Source: Actinoplanes missouriensis 431 (GTDB taxonomy: Bacteria > Actinomycetota > Actinomycetes > Mycobacteriales > Micromonosporaceae). From it: DNA of 64,000 nt. The stretch is taken from positions 8,432,001 through 8,496,000 of the forward strand of contig NC_017093.1 of NCBI RefSeq assembly GCF_000284295.1, given 5' to 3'. Made by a program: the position numbers and the translations under genes. Positions 9,598 through 17,918 of the stretch are shown piece by piece. Numbering within the stretch: position 1 is the stretch's first letter; each line of letters opens with the position of its first letter. The notes under the pieces were generated by a model. That model saw only the letters and a list, made by a program, of their open reading frames with translations, did not search any database and was not told the DNA's origin.

Positions 9598-10869
9598 TTG
9601 CCGAGCCTCTCCCGCCGGACGGCCGCCGCCATGCTGGCCGGGCTCCTGACGTTCGCCACCCCCGCCACCGCGGCCGTCGCCGCCCCGGCGATCACGGCGG
9701 AGCCGGTGGTCACCACCGACGACTCGGTCCGCTCCGACCAGTGGCAGCTGCAGGCGCTCGACCTGACCGGCGCGTGGTCCTACGCGGACGGCGCCGGTGT
9801 GACGGTCGCGGTCCTCGACTCCGGCGTCGACGCGCGCCACCCCGACCTGGAGGGCCAGGTGCTGCCCGGCCTCGACCTGGTCGACACGAAGGGCGACGGC
9901 GAGAGCGACCCGGTCGGCCACGGCACCACGGTCGCGGCTCTGATCGCCGGCCGCAACGACGACGACGCCGGCGTGGTGGGCATCGCCCCCAAATCCAAGA
10001 TCCTTCCGGTACGGGTGCTCGACGCCCAGAACCGATACGACGACGCGCTGATCGTGGCGCAAGGTGTTCGCTGGGCGGTCGACCACGGCGCCAAGGTACT
10101 GAACCTGTCGCTCGGCGGCAGCGGATCCAGCGCCACCCTGGCGGCCGCGCTCGACTACGCGTTCGCCAAGGACGTCGTGGTGATCGCCTGCACCGGCAAC
10201 GCCAGCGCGTCGGCCAGCTCGGAGAACACCGGGGTGTGGTACCCGGCTCGCGAGCCCGGCGTGGTCGCGGTGGCCGGCATGGAACGCGACGGCACCACGC
10301 TCTGGGAGGGTTCGATCACCGGCGCGGAGACCGTGCTGACCGCGCCCGCCACCCAGCTGGTCGGCGCCCGCGGGCCGGACGACTACTGGCGGGTGCAGGG
10401 CACGAGCTTCGCCGCGCCGATGGTGGCCGGCGCCGCCGCCCTGATCCGTTCCCGCTGGCCCGACATGCCGGCCGGCGAGGTGATCAACCGGCTGATCCGG
10501 ACCGCTGACGACCGGGGTGAGCCCGGCCGCGACGACAAGTTCGGCTTCGGCCTGGTGAACCCGGTGGCCGCGCTAACCGCCGACGTCCCGTTCGTGACCG
10601 ACAACCCGCTGGACACCACGCCGCCGGCCGGGGTCGCCCGGTTCGGCAGCGCGCCGGTCCCCGGCCAGGCCCAGTCGGCCCCCGAGGCAAGCGGCGCGCC
10701 GGGCGCGGTCACGCAGTCCCCCGCGGCGAACGCGGGCGGGTGGGCCGCGCCGGCTCAGCCCCTCGGCGGGGGAAGCCATCCGGCCCGCTGGATAGCGATC
10801 CTGCTCTTCCTGATCTCCGCGCTGGCAGCCGCCTTCACGGTCCGCCGCTTCGCCGGCACCGCGGGCTGA
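9598..10869 (+). CDS. mycP: Mycosin, type VII secretion-associated subtilisin-like serine protease
   Basis: 423 aa membrane-anchored extracytoplasmic protease of the ESX machinery. Signal peptide residues 1-29, then a subtilase domain with Asp74 (VLDSGVD), His108 (GHGTT), oxyanion Asn201 (CTGNAS) and Ser270 (GTSFAAP). A Pro/Ala linker precedes a C-terminal membrane helix (WIAILLFLISALAAAF) ending in basic residues, the standard mycosin topology. The start is TTG at 9598-9600, supported by AAGGCGG at 9584-9590 and by the signal peptide. It lies downstream of eccC and is probably co-transcribed. It is convergent with marP. Confidence 0.95.
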   Translation: MPSLSRRTAAAMLAGLLTFATPATAAVAAPAITAEPVVTTDDSVRSDQWQLQALDLTGAWSYADGAGVTVAVLDSGVDARHPDLEGQVLPGLDLVDTKGDGESDPVGHGTTVAALIAGRNDDDAGVVGIAPKSKILPVRVLDAQNRYDDALIVAQGVRWAVDHGAKVLNLSLGGSGSSATLAAALDYAFAKDVVVIACTGNASASASSENTGVWYPAREPGVVAVAGMERDGTTLWEGSITGAETVLTAPATQLVGARGPDDYWRVQGTSFAAPMVAGAAALIRSRWPDMPAGEVINRLIRTADDRGEPGRDDKFGFGLVNPVAALTADVPFVTDNPLDTTPPAGVARFGSAPVPGQAQSAPEASGAPGAVTQSPAANAGGWAAPAQPLGGGSHPARWIAILLFLISALAAAFTVRRFAGTAG

Positions 10870-10911
10870 GCCAGGAGCCGTCTTTTCGCGTCACGCCCGG
10901 AGCGGGTGTGT

Positions 10912-10935
10912 GGTCACGCCCGCGCGCGGGTGACC
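10912..10935. terminator. Weak GC-rich hairpin between mycP and marP
   Basis: GGTCA and CCCG arms pair with CGGG and TGACC around a short CG-rich loop, in the 71-bp gap between convergent mycP and marP. Position favours a shared terminator, but the stem has a bulge and no T-run. Confidence 0.4.
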
Positions 10936-10940
10936 GCGAA

Positions 10941-12119
10941 TCAGGCGCACTCGCCGGTGTCGACGCCCTTCGTGCGGCTCTTACCGGTCTGCGCCACCCC
11001 GGCTGCCTCGTCGGCGGTGAGGGCGAAACCGACGTTCTTGTCGTCGGCGGCGGCCGCGAAGATCACGCCGAGGACCCCTCCGCCCGGATCGATCAGCGGA
11101 CCGCCCGAGTTGCCGCTGCGGACCAGCGACTTGATCGTGTAGATCTCCCGGGTCACGTCACCCGAGTCGTAGATGTCCGGCCCGGTGATCCGGCTGACGT
11201 CACGGACCCGCGCGGACTGGGCGTTGTAGGGCCCGTCCTGTGGATAGCCCAGCACGATCGCGCTCGCCCCGCTTGCCGCTTCCTTGCTCACGAACTCCAT
11301 CACCGGCGCCTTGAGCCCCGGCACGTGCAGGACCGCGAGATCGCGTTTCGGGTCGTAGACCACGACGGTGCCCTCGAGCTGGCCGCGGGACGTCTCCACC
11401 ACGACCTCCCGGGTGCCGGCCACCACGTGCGCGTTCGTCATCACCCGCTCGCTGGCGTAGACGAAGCCGGTGCCCTCGATCCGCCGGGAGCAGCTCGGCG
11501 CGGCGCCCAGCACCTTGAGCACCGACTTCTTCGAGTCCTGGACGATCTTGGAGTTCTTCAGCTTGGGGTCCGGCTCGGCGACCTCTTTCGCCTGGGTACG
11601 CGCGAGACCACCGAACACGTCCGGGAATCCACTGGTGTCCAGGGTGTCGCGCAGCGCCGAGGAGAGCGCCTGCGCCTGCTCCGGCATCAGCCCGTTGATG
11701 CCGGAGAGGATCGCGCTGCTCCGGAACTCCCGGTTGATCGCCGGGAACGGGGTGGACCCGAGCGGAACGGCCACCAGCCACGCGGCGAGCAGCAACGCGA
11801 CCACCGAGACGAGCGCACCACCGGCGTCGTCCAGATGCTGCAGCGGCTTGCTGAAGATCCCCCGGCGCAGGTTGGTGCCGAGCCAGCCGGCCAGCGTCTG
11901 CCCGAGAACCGCGAACGTGAGGATCACGGCGAGGGCCACGACCAGCCGCACCGTCCCGTCGGCGAACTGCTGCGCGATCAGTGGTCCGAGTTGGAGCCCG
12001 ATGAGAACCCCGCTGAAGAACCCGCCCAGCGAGAACGCCCCGATGACGAATCCCTGCCGATAGCCGCTGATCGCGAACAGCAGCATCAGCACAACGAGAA
12101 TTACATCGACCACGGGCAC
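10941..12119 (-). CDS. marP: MarP-type periplasmic serine protease (CvpA membrane domain plus trypsin-like domain)
   Basis: 392 aa. Residues 1-125 form a CvpA-like region with four hydrophobic segments (VVDVILVVLMLLFAISGY, AFSLGGFFSGVLIGL, VVALAVILTFAVLG, ALVSVVALLLAAWLV). The remainder is a chymotrypsin-fold protease with His231 (TNAHVVAG), Asp260 (KRDLAVL) and Ser338 (SGNSGGP). Cys210 and Cys391 are placed like the regulatory disulfide of mycobacterial MarP (Rv3671c), which is needed for acid resistance. The start is GTG at 12117-12119 with only weak Shine-Dalgarno support. It is the last gene of a compact operon behind nudL, tlpA and nth, the same order as in M. tuberculosis. Confidence 0.93.
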   Translation of the reverse strand: MPVVDVILVVLMLLFAISGYRQGFVIGAFSLGGFFSGVLIGLQLGPLIAQQFADGTVRLVVALAVILTFAVLGQTLAGWLGTNLRRGIFSKPLQHLDDAGGALVSVVALLLAAWLVAVPLGSTPFPAINREFRSSAILSGINGLMPEQAQALSSALRDTLDTSGFPDVFGGLARTQAKEVAEPDPKLKNSKIVQDSKKSVLKVLGAAPSCSRRIEGTGFVYASERVMTNAHVVAGTREVVVETSRGQLEGTVVVYDPKRDLAVLHVPGLKAPVMEFVSKEAASGASAIVLGYPQDGPYNAQSARVRDVSRITGPDIYDSGDVTREIYTIKSLVRSGNSGGPLIDPGGGVLGVIFAAAADDKNVGFALTADEAAGVAQTGKSRTKGVDTGECA

Positions 12120-12147
12120 TCACTCAGCGTAGAAGCACGTGGCCACG

Positions 12148-12876
12148 TCACGGCACCACCTCGTCGGGCGCGCCACTGGAAGCCGCCGGAACGGGTGCCG
12201 ACGCATCCGGAAGCTCCACCACGCGACCCGGTTCCCAGGGCTGCGACCACCCGGCCATGTCGAGCAACGACGAGATCACCCCTGCCGTGAAACCCCAGAC
12301 GAGCAGCCCTCGGACCTGGAAGGCGGGTCCGATCCAGCCACTCGGATGACGCACCCGGATACGGTTCGCCGGGTCGGCCAGTTCACTGATCGGCAGACGT
12401 GCGACATGTGCGACTTCGGTCGCCTGCAGCGGGTGCACCGGGTGCGGCTGCCGCCACCAGGCCAGCACCGGCGTGACGACGAACCGGCTCACCGGGATCC
12501 ACAGGTCCGGGAGCAGGGCCAGCACCTCGGCGCTGCCGCGGTCCAGGCCGACCTCCTCGGAGGCCTCGCGCAGCGCGGTGTCCGGCGCGTCCCGGTCCTC
12601 GGGGTCGGTCGCGCCGCCCGGGAACGCCGGCTGCCCGGCGTGGTTGCGCATGGTCGCGGCCCGCTGCAGCACCAGCAGGTCCGGCCCGCCCGGGGTGTCG
12701 GCGGCGGGCTCACTCTCGCCGAGCAGCACCAGGACCGCGCTGTGCCGCCCGTTGCCGCCGGCCGGCTGGCGCAGCGGGGTGAAGTCCTCGGTCCGGCAGG
12801 TCGACACCCGGGTCAGCAGCGGCTCGAACCAGTCCGGCAGACCGTCCGGCCGCCGCAGCACCCGCCCCTGGCTCAT
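12148..12876 (-). CDS. NUDIX hydrolase, CoA pyrophosphatase-like
   Basis: 242 aa. The block VLQRAATMRNHAGQPAFPGG followed by a NUDIX box ending REASEEVGL matches the CoA-pyrophosphatase (NudL, UPF0035) subgroup, in which the box has two extra residues between the glycines and the REXXEE core. Family members hydrolyse CoA derivatives to a 3-phosphoadenosine nucleotide and a phosphopantetheine product. The substrate here is inferred. The start codon overlaps the stop of the thioredoxin-like gene as ATGA, so translation is coupled. It corresponds to Rv3672c by position. Confidence 0.88.
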   Translation of the reverse strand: MSQGRVLRRPDGLPDWFEPLLTRVSTCRTEDFTPLRQPAGGNGRHSAVLVLLGESEPAADTPGGPDLLVLQRAATMRNHAGQPAFPGGATDPEDRDAPDTALREASEEVGLDRGSAEVLALLPDLWIPVSRFVVTPVLAWWRQPHPVHPLQATEVAHVARLPISELADPANRIRVRHPSGWIGPAFQVRGLLVWGFTAGVISSLLDMAGWSQPWEPGRVVELPDASAPVPAASSGAPDEVVP

Positions 12877-13448
12877 CGGGTCACCGTCACGCCGGTGTGC
12901 TCCTTGACCTGCTTGATCAGCTCGTCGACGGTCAGCGGCACCCGATGGACGTAGACCTTGCCGGCGGCGTCGACGAAGATCGTCGCCGGTAGAGCCGGCT
13001 GCTTGACCGCGATGGCGAGGGACTGCTTGGGGTCGAAGAGAGTCGGCATGCTGATCCCGTTGTCGGCGGCGAACGAGGCGGCCCCCTCACGCCGGTCCAT
13101 GCTGTCCACGGTGAAAACCGTCAGCCGTCCGTCGGCCCGGTCGGCCAGGCCTTGAATGACCGGTAACTCCTCACGGCAGGGCGGACACCATGAACCCCAG
13201 ATGTTGATCACGGCGGGCAGTCGCACGTCGCGGAGGCTGACCTGCTCGCCACCGGTGAAGCAGGGCAGCGACAAATCCGGCAGGTCGGTCGGGCTCGCTG
13301 CCGGGGAGGCGGTCGCAGTCAAGGTGTCGCACGCGGCGAACGGAGACGGTGACGCGGGCTCCTCGCTGCTCGACTCGGCGGCGGCCGAGCAGCCGGCCAC
13401 CACCGCCAGCGCCATCACGAGCGGCGCCACCGCGCGAAACCGGATCAC
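12873..13448 (-). CDS. TlpA/ResA-like thioredoxin-fold lipoprotein
   Basis: 191 aa. A lipoprotein signal (VMALAVVAGC, modified Cys20) is followed by a Ser/Glu linker and a thioredoxin domain with the redox motif WCPPC (Cys88 and Cys91) in NIWGSWCPPCREELPVI. The cis-Pro region LPATIFVDAAG is present. It is probably an extracytoplasmic disulfide reductase of the TlpA/ResA type. The GTG start overlaps the nth stop (GTGA), and its own stop overlaps the NUDIX start. This equals the Rv3673c position. Confidence 0.92.
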   Translation of the reverse strand: MIRFRAVAPLVMALAVVAGCSAAAESSSEEPASPSPFAACDTLTATASPAASPTDLPDLSLPCFTGGEQVSLRDVRLPAVINIWGSWCPPCREELPVIQGLADRADGRLTVFTVDSMDRREGAASFAADNGISMPTLFDPKQSLAIAVKQPALPATIFVDAAGKVYVHRVPLTVDELIKQVKEHTGVTVTR

Positions 13449-14275
13449 GGTTCCTCCGGCGCCAGAACCGCGGCGACCGGCACGAGATCGGGATCCACCC
13501 CGGCCGCCACCGCCAGCTCACGGGCCCGGGGTCCTTTGAGCAGTTTCGCCGCGGCCGCCGCCTCGGTCGGGCCCGTCCCGTACGCCGGGCACATGCTCGC
13601 CAGCGTGCAGGCGCCGCAGGCCGGTTTCCGCGCGTGACAGACCCGCCGCCCGTGGAAGATCACCCGGTGCGACAGCATGGTCCAGTCGCGTTTCTCGATC
13701 AGCTCGGCGACCAGGAACTCGATTTTCACCGGGTCCTCCTCGTCGACCCAGCCGAACCGGTTGGTCAGCCGCCGGAAGTGGGTGTCGACGGTGATGCCGG
13801 GCACCCCGAACGCATTGCCGAGGATCACGTTGGCCGTCTTGCGGCCGATCCCGGGAAGCTTGACGAGCTCGTCGAGCTTGCGCGGCAACTGGCCGTCATG
13901 CCGGTCGAGGAGCGCCTGACCCAGCTTGATCAGTGAGTCGGTCTTCGCCCGGAAGAAGCCGGTGGGCCGCAGCAGCGTTTCCATCTCGGCCCGGTCGGCG
14001 GCGGCGTAGGCGGCGGCCGACCGGTATTTCGCGAACAGCTCCGGGGTGACCTGGTTGACCCGCACGTCGGTGGTCTGCGCGGAGAGGACCGTCGCGACCG
14101 CGAGCTCGAGCGGGTTGGTGAAGTCGAGCTCGCAGTGCGCGTCCGGATGGGTCTCGGCGAGCACCCGGGCCATCTTGCGGGCCCGTCGTTTGCGGCCGAG
14201 CAGGGTCTCCCCCGCGTATCGCGATGCGGAGGCGGGCGGAGTCACCGGTAAAGAGTACGTCGGTGCGGCGAACAT
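13445..14275 (-). CDS. nth: Endonuclease III (DNA glycosylase/AP lyase)
   Basis: 276 aa base-excision repair enzyme for oxidised pyrimidines. The helix-hairpin-helix LPGIGRKTANVIL carries catalytic Lys136, and ITVDTHFRR carries catalytic Asp154. Four cysteines at 203, 210, 213 and 219 have the C-x6-C-x2-C-x5-C spacing of the [4Fe-4S] cluster loop. The ATG at 14273-14275 lies 6 nt after capA. A GTG about 11 residues further in (VTPPASASR) is an alternative start, since the first residues are not conserved-looking. The gene is translationally coupled to the downstream thioredoxin gene. Confidence 0.96.
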   Translation of the reverse strand: MFAAPTYSLPVTPPASASRYAGETLLGRKRRARKMARVLAETHPDAHCELDFTNPLELAVATVLSAQTTDVRVNQVTPELFAKYRSAAAYAAADRAEMETLLRPTGFFRAKTDSLIKLGQALLDRHDGQLPRKLDELVKLPGIGRKTANVILGNAFGVPGITVDTHFRRLTNRFGWVDEEDPVKIEFLVAELIEKRDWTMLSHRVIFHGRRVCHARKPACGACTLASMCPAYGTGPTEAAAAAKLLKGPRARELAVAAGVDPDLVPVAAVLAPEEP

Positions 14276-14281
14276 CCGCGG

Positions 14282-15466
14282 TCACGCCGGGGGCTTGATC
14301 GTCCCGTCGTCACCGATCGACACCGCGGAGTCGCCGAAATCGGACTCGGAGAGCTGAGCGACCAGTTCCCGTCCTCGCTCGTTCTTACTGTCCCGGGTCG
14401 GCACGCCGGTGGTGTTCATGTACGTGGAGAGGAACTTGCCGCCGGTGTACTCGCCGTCCTTGGTGAGCGAGACGTGCAGGATCCCCGCGTACTTGAGGAC
14501 GCCGTTGCTGGAGAGCGTCTTGCCGCCGCCGGCGAAGTTGCCGAGGCTGTACGCGATCAGCTTGCCCTTGTAGAACTCCATGCCGCGCAACACGTGCGGC
14601 CCGTGCCCGATCACCAGGTCGGCCCCGGCGTCGATCACCGTGTGACTGAACTTGATCGGATCACCGCGGTTCTCGCCGAAGAAGAGCTCGTTGCCCGGCT
14701 TCACGTGCTGCTTGTCGGAGCCCTCGGCGCCCATGTGGACCTGCACCACCGTGAGGTCCGCCTCGGACTTGGCCTTCTCGACGATCGCGGCGGCCGCGTC
14801 CAGGTCGTTCAGGTTGTTCGCTCCCGCGTACGGCGAAAAGCCGATGACCGCGACCTTGACGCCCTTGATCTCCACGACGGTGATCTGGTCCTCGGCCCCG
14901 GTGTGCTCCAGCCCGGCGCCCTCCAGGGCCTCGACGGTGTTCCGGTACCCGGCCGTCCCGTAGTCCTTGGAGTGGTTGTTCGCCGTGTTGAGCAGCTGGA
15001 ACCCGGCGTCCTTGAGGTGCTCGGCGTACGCCGGCGGCGAGCGGAACGCGAAGCAGTTGGGCCGCGGCGGCGAACCGCACTTGGAGCTGCCGGTGTCACC
15101 GGTGAGCGGCTGTTCCAGGTTGCCCATCACCAGATCGGAGGCGAGCCCCTTCTTCACCGAGTCGAAGAAGCCCTCGCCGCCGTTGGCCGGCAGCCGGTTC
15201 GGCGCGCTGCCCATGATGATGTCACCGGTGGCGGAGAGGGTGATCGACTCGACGGTGGCGGACTCCTCGACCGGTTTCGCGCCGCTCGTCGTGGCGGGCG
15301 CAGCGGAAGCCGCGGGCGCCTCCCACTGAGCGGAGGGTGAGTCGCCGCGTTTGGCGATGGCGACACCGGCAACGCCGGCACCGGCCAAAACAGCTAGGAC
15401 AATGGTGACAGTTAGGGCAGGGTGTCCTAAACGTGCCTGGCGATGGGACCGGGGGTGCGAATTCAT
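14282..15466 (-). CDS. CapA/PgsA-family metallophosphatase-like membrane-anchored protein
   Basis: 394 aa from the ATG at 15464-15466. An N-terminal membrane anchor (LTVTIVLAVLAGAGVAGVAI) and an Ala/Pro/Ser linker precede a PGA_cap domain with LSATGDIIMGS, GNLEQPLTG, LLNTANNHSKDYG, VVQVHMGAEG and IGHGPHVLRG, the metal-site blocks of the family. CapA proteins act in poly-gamma-glutamate capsule systems, but no capB, capC or pgsBC genes are here. Single CapA-like proteins are common in actinobacteria with unknown role. The frame is open to 15550. A TANNNT hexamer 8 nt upstream of 15466 would suit a near-leaderless transcript. It is probably the first gene of the capA-nth-tlpA-nudL-marP operon. 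Confidence 0.85.
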   Translation of the reverse strand: MNSHPRSHRQARLGHPALTVTIVLAVLAGAGVAGVAIAKRGDSPSAQWEAPAASAAPATTSGAKPVEESATVESITLSATGDIIMGSAPNRLPANGGEGFFDSVKKGLASDLVMGNLEQPLTGDTGSSKCGSPPRPNCFAFRSPPAYAEHLKDAGFQLLNTANNHSKDYGTAGYRNTVEALEGAGLEHTGAEDQITVVEIKGVKVAVIGFSPYAGANNLNDLDAAAAIVEKAKSEADLTVVQVHMGAEGSDKQHVKPGNELFFGENRGDPIKFSHTVIDAGADLVIGHGPHVLRGMEFYKGKLIAYSLGNFAGGGKTLSSNGVLKYAGILHVSLTKDGEYTGGKFLSTYMNTTGVPTRDSKNERGRELVAQLSESDFGDSAVSIGDDGTIKPPA

Positions 15467-15672
15467 CGACCGGGACGATACCGTCAGCTCGCATGCGGGA
15501 TCGACCGACGAAAGGCCTGTCCTGATATGCCCGGACCGCTGAATTGTCACTAGCGGTCACGGCATTTCTGGTTACCGTCCAGTATCTGGATCAAGGGGTG
15601 GCCGCCCGTTTCCCGCCCGCGTGCGCCTAGACTGATCGAGCGCAGACGTTGCGCGTTTTCGGAGGTGCGGCG

Positions 15673-16350
15673 ATGGATGAGGTACTGGCTCGCAGCGGGA
15701 TCTTCCAGGGCGTTGACCCGGAAGCCGCAGAGGCGCTCGCCAAGGAGATGGACACGATCGAAGTCCGTAAGGGCGACGTGGTCTTCAACGAGGGCGAGGC
15801 CGGCGACAGCCTGTATATCGTTCTGTCCGGGAAGATCAAGCTCGGACGCAGGGCCGCGGACGGCCGGCAGAACCTGGTCTCGATCATGGGACCGTCGGAC
15901 ATGCTCGGCGAGCTTTCCCTCTTCGACCCCGGCCCGCGGACGGCGACCGCGACCGCGGTGACCGACAGCCGCCTGGCCCGGTTGAAGAAGTCGTCGCTGC
16001 GGCCCTGGCTGAACAACCGGCCGGAGATCGCCGAGCAGCTGCTCCGCGTGCTGGCCCGCCGCCTGCGCCGGACCAACGACGCACTCGCCGACCTGATCTT
16101 CACGGACGTGCCGGGCCGGGTCGCGAAGAACCTGCTGCAGATGGCCGGCCGGTTCGGCACCCGGGACGGCGGCGTGCTGCGGGTGACCCACGACCTCACC
16201 CAGGAGGAGCTGGCCCAGCTGGTCGGCGCGTCCCGGGAGACGGTCAACAAGGCGCTCGCCGACTTCGCCTCCCGCGCCTGGCTGCGGCTCGACGGCAAGA
16301 GCGTGATCATTCTGGACCCGGAGCGGCTCGCGCGGCGCGCCCGCGTCTGA
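15673..16350 (+). CDS. crp: Crp/Fnr family cAMP-responsive transcription regulator (Crp/GlxR type)
   Basis: 225 aa. The N-terminal cyclic-nucleotide-binding domain has the phosphate-binding cassette GELSLFDPGPRTATA. A C-terminal winged helix carries LTQEELAQLVGASRETVNKAL as recognition region. Closest in layout to mycobacterial Crp (Rv3676) and corynebacterial GlxR. The ATG at 15673 has GGAGG at 15661-15665. The open frame begins at 15649 but the upstream residues are not family-like. It is divergent from capA. A class III adenylyl cyclase with ATP-type residues lies 5.5 kb downstream and is a plausible cAMP source. Confidence 0.95.
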   Translation: MDEVLARSGIFQGVDPEAAEALAKEMDTIEVRKGDVVFNEGEAGDSLYIVLSGKIKLGRRAADGRQNLVSIMGPSDMLGELSLFDPGPRTATATAVTDSRLARLKKSSLRPWLNNRPEIAEQLLRVLARRLRRTNDALADLIFTDVPGRVAKNLLQMAGRFGTRDGGVLRVTHDLTQEELAQLVGASRETVNKALADFASRAWLRLDGKSVIILDPERLARRARV

Positions 16351-16359
16351 CCTTTCCGC

Positions 16360-16393
16360 CTGAAGGGGCTGTCCGCGAGGACAGCCCCTTCAG
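16360..16393 (+). terminator. Strong hairpin after crp
   Basis: A perfect 15-bp stem (16360-16374 with 16379-16393) with a GCGA tetraloop, 9 nt after the crp stop codon. Confidence 0.88.
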
Positions 16394-16521
16394 CATGCCC
16401 GCGTCACCGTGTCGCACCCGCCAGGCCACTCGTTACGGAGGTGGCCGAGAGGCACCGGCGTGACAAGGAAGGGCGCGGCTTTGAACGCAGGTAGGGTCGG
16501 AGCGGGCATCGGGGTGTCTGC

Positions 16522-17907
16522 ATGACCGTGCTCGACACCACGCTGGACCCGCGTGACCCCGCGTACCTGGAAGGGCGCAGCGCCACCCTGCAGCTCCTCG
16601 CCGACCTGGAGGACGCTCTCGACCAGGCCCGTGCGGGCGGCGGCGAGAAGTGGGTGACCCGCCATCACGCGCGCGGAAAGCTGCTCCCCCGCGAGCGGAT
16701 CGAGATGCTGCTCGACCAGGACAGCCCGTTCCTCGAGCTGGCGCCCTCGGCCGCGTGGGGGTCGGAGTACCCGGTCGGCGCGAGCGTGGTCACCGGCGTC
16801 GGGGTGATCGAGGGCATCGAGTGCGTGGTGATCGCCAACGATCCGACCGTGGACGGCGGGGCGGTCAACCCGTACACCGCTGCGAAGATCCGCCGTGCGG
16901 CGCGGATCGCGTCGGTGAACCGGCTGCCGCTGGTCACGCTGGTGGAGTCGGCCGGCGCCGGCAATCCGGACGGTGGCATCGCCCGTGAGCTGAGCCGTCT
17001 CACCCCGGATCGGGTGCCCACCGTTTGCGTGACGTTCGGCCTGACCACTGGTGACGCTGCGTATCTGCCGGCGCTCGCCGATTACACGATCATGGTGCGT
17101 GGGCACGCCAAGGTGCTGACCATCCACCCGCAACCGGTCCGCAGTTCGGCCAACGGCGTCGAGGTCCGCGCCACCCCGGTCGTGCCGGCCGGGCCCGCCG
17201 GACCCGCAGATCAGCTCGCCGAGGACGAACGCGACGGCCTGCGGCTGGCCCGCCAGTGCGTACGCCGCCTGAACTGGCGCAAGCACGGCCCGTCCCCGCG
17301 CACCCGGCATCCGGTCCCACCCCGGTACGACCCCGAGGACCTGCTCACCGTGGCCGCGACCGATCCCGCCGAGTTCGAGCCACGGGAGGTGCTCGCCCGG
17401 ATCCTCGACGACAGCGACTTCGACGAGTTCAAGCCCGGTCAGGCGGTCGCCCTGCTGGCCGGCTGGGGTGAGCTGCACGGATACCCGGTCGGCGTGGTCT
17501 CCAGCCCGAGCACGCCCTGCTCGGCGGCCGAGGCGCAGAAGGCCGTGCACTTCCTGCACCTGGCGAACGCGACGGCCACCCCGCTGGTCTTCCTCCGGCA
17601 TACCGGCACCCCGGGCGGCGACGACACGGAACCTCCCGACGCCCGGCACGACGCCCCGCTGGTCCACGCGGTGTCCCGCTCGACCGTCCCCCACCTGGTA
17701 CTCACCGTCGGCTCGGTCGCCGAGCACTCGACCGACCGCGTCGGCGAGCCGCGCTTCACGTTCAGCTGGCCCGCGAAGGGCCGCACCTGCGCCGACGACG
17801 GCGTCATCGACCCCCGTGACACCCGTACGGTCCTCGGCCTCTGTCTCTCCGCGGTGCACAGCGCCGCCGTTGAGGGTGCTGGACACGTCGGCGTTTTCCG
17901 ACCTTGA
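16522..17907 (+). CDS. Divergent acyl-CoA carboxylase carboxyltransferase subunit, possibly catalytically defective
   Basis: 461 aa, shorter than the usual 515-540 aa AccD-type subunit. The N-terminal crotonase-fold half is recognisable (HHARGKLLPRERIEMLLD, VVTGVGVIEGIECVVIAND), as is part of the C-terminal half (FDEFKPGQAVALLAGWGELH, DDGVIDPRDTRTVLGL). The two glycine-rich oxyanion segments that activate biotin and acyl-CoA are degraded. Where family members read CTAGGAYVPAMSD this one has GLTTGDAAYLPALAD. The GGSFGAGNYGM region is replaced by VGSVAEHSTDRVG, and roughly 60 residues before DDGVIDP are missing. It overlaps or abuts the biotin carboxylase gene, so the two are co-translated. The substrate is unknown and loss of activity is inferred. 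Confidence 0.8.
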   Translation: MTVLDTTLDPRDPAYLEGRSATLQLLADLEDALDQARAGGGEKWVTRHHARGKLLPRERIEMLLDQDSPFLELAPSAAWGSEYPVGASVVTGVGVIEGIECVVIANDPTVDGGAVNPYTAAKIRRAARIASVNRLPLVTLVESAGAGNPDGGIARELSRLTPDRVPTVCVTFGLTTGDAAYLPALADYTIMVRGHAKVLTIHPQPVRSSANGVEVRATPVVPAGPAGPADQLAEDERDGLRLARQCVRRLNWRKHGPSPRTRHPVPPRYDPEDLLTVAATDPAEFEPREVLARILDDSDFDEFKPGQAVALLAGWGELHGYPVGVVSSPSTPCSAAEAQKAVHFLHLANATATPLVFLRHTGTPGGDDTEPPDARHDAPLVHAVSRSTVPHLVLTVGSVAEHSTDRVGEPRFTFSWPAKGRTCADDGVIDPRDTRTVLGLCLSAVHSAAVEGAGHVGVFRP

Positions 17908-17918
17908 AAGGTAGTGCA

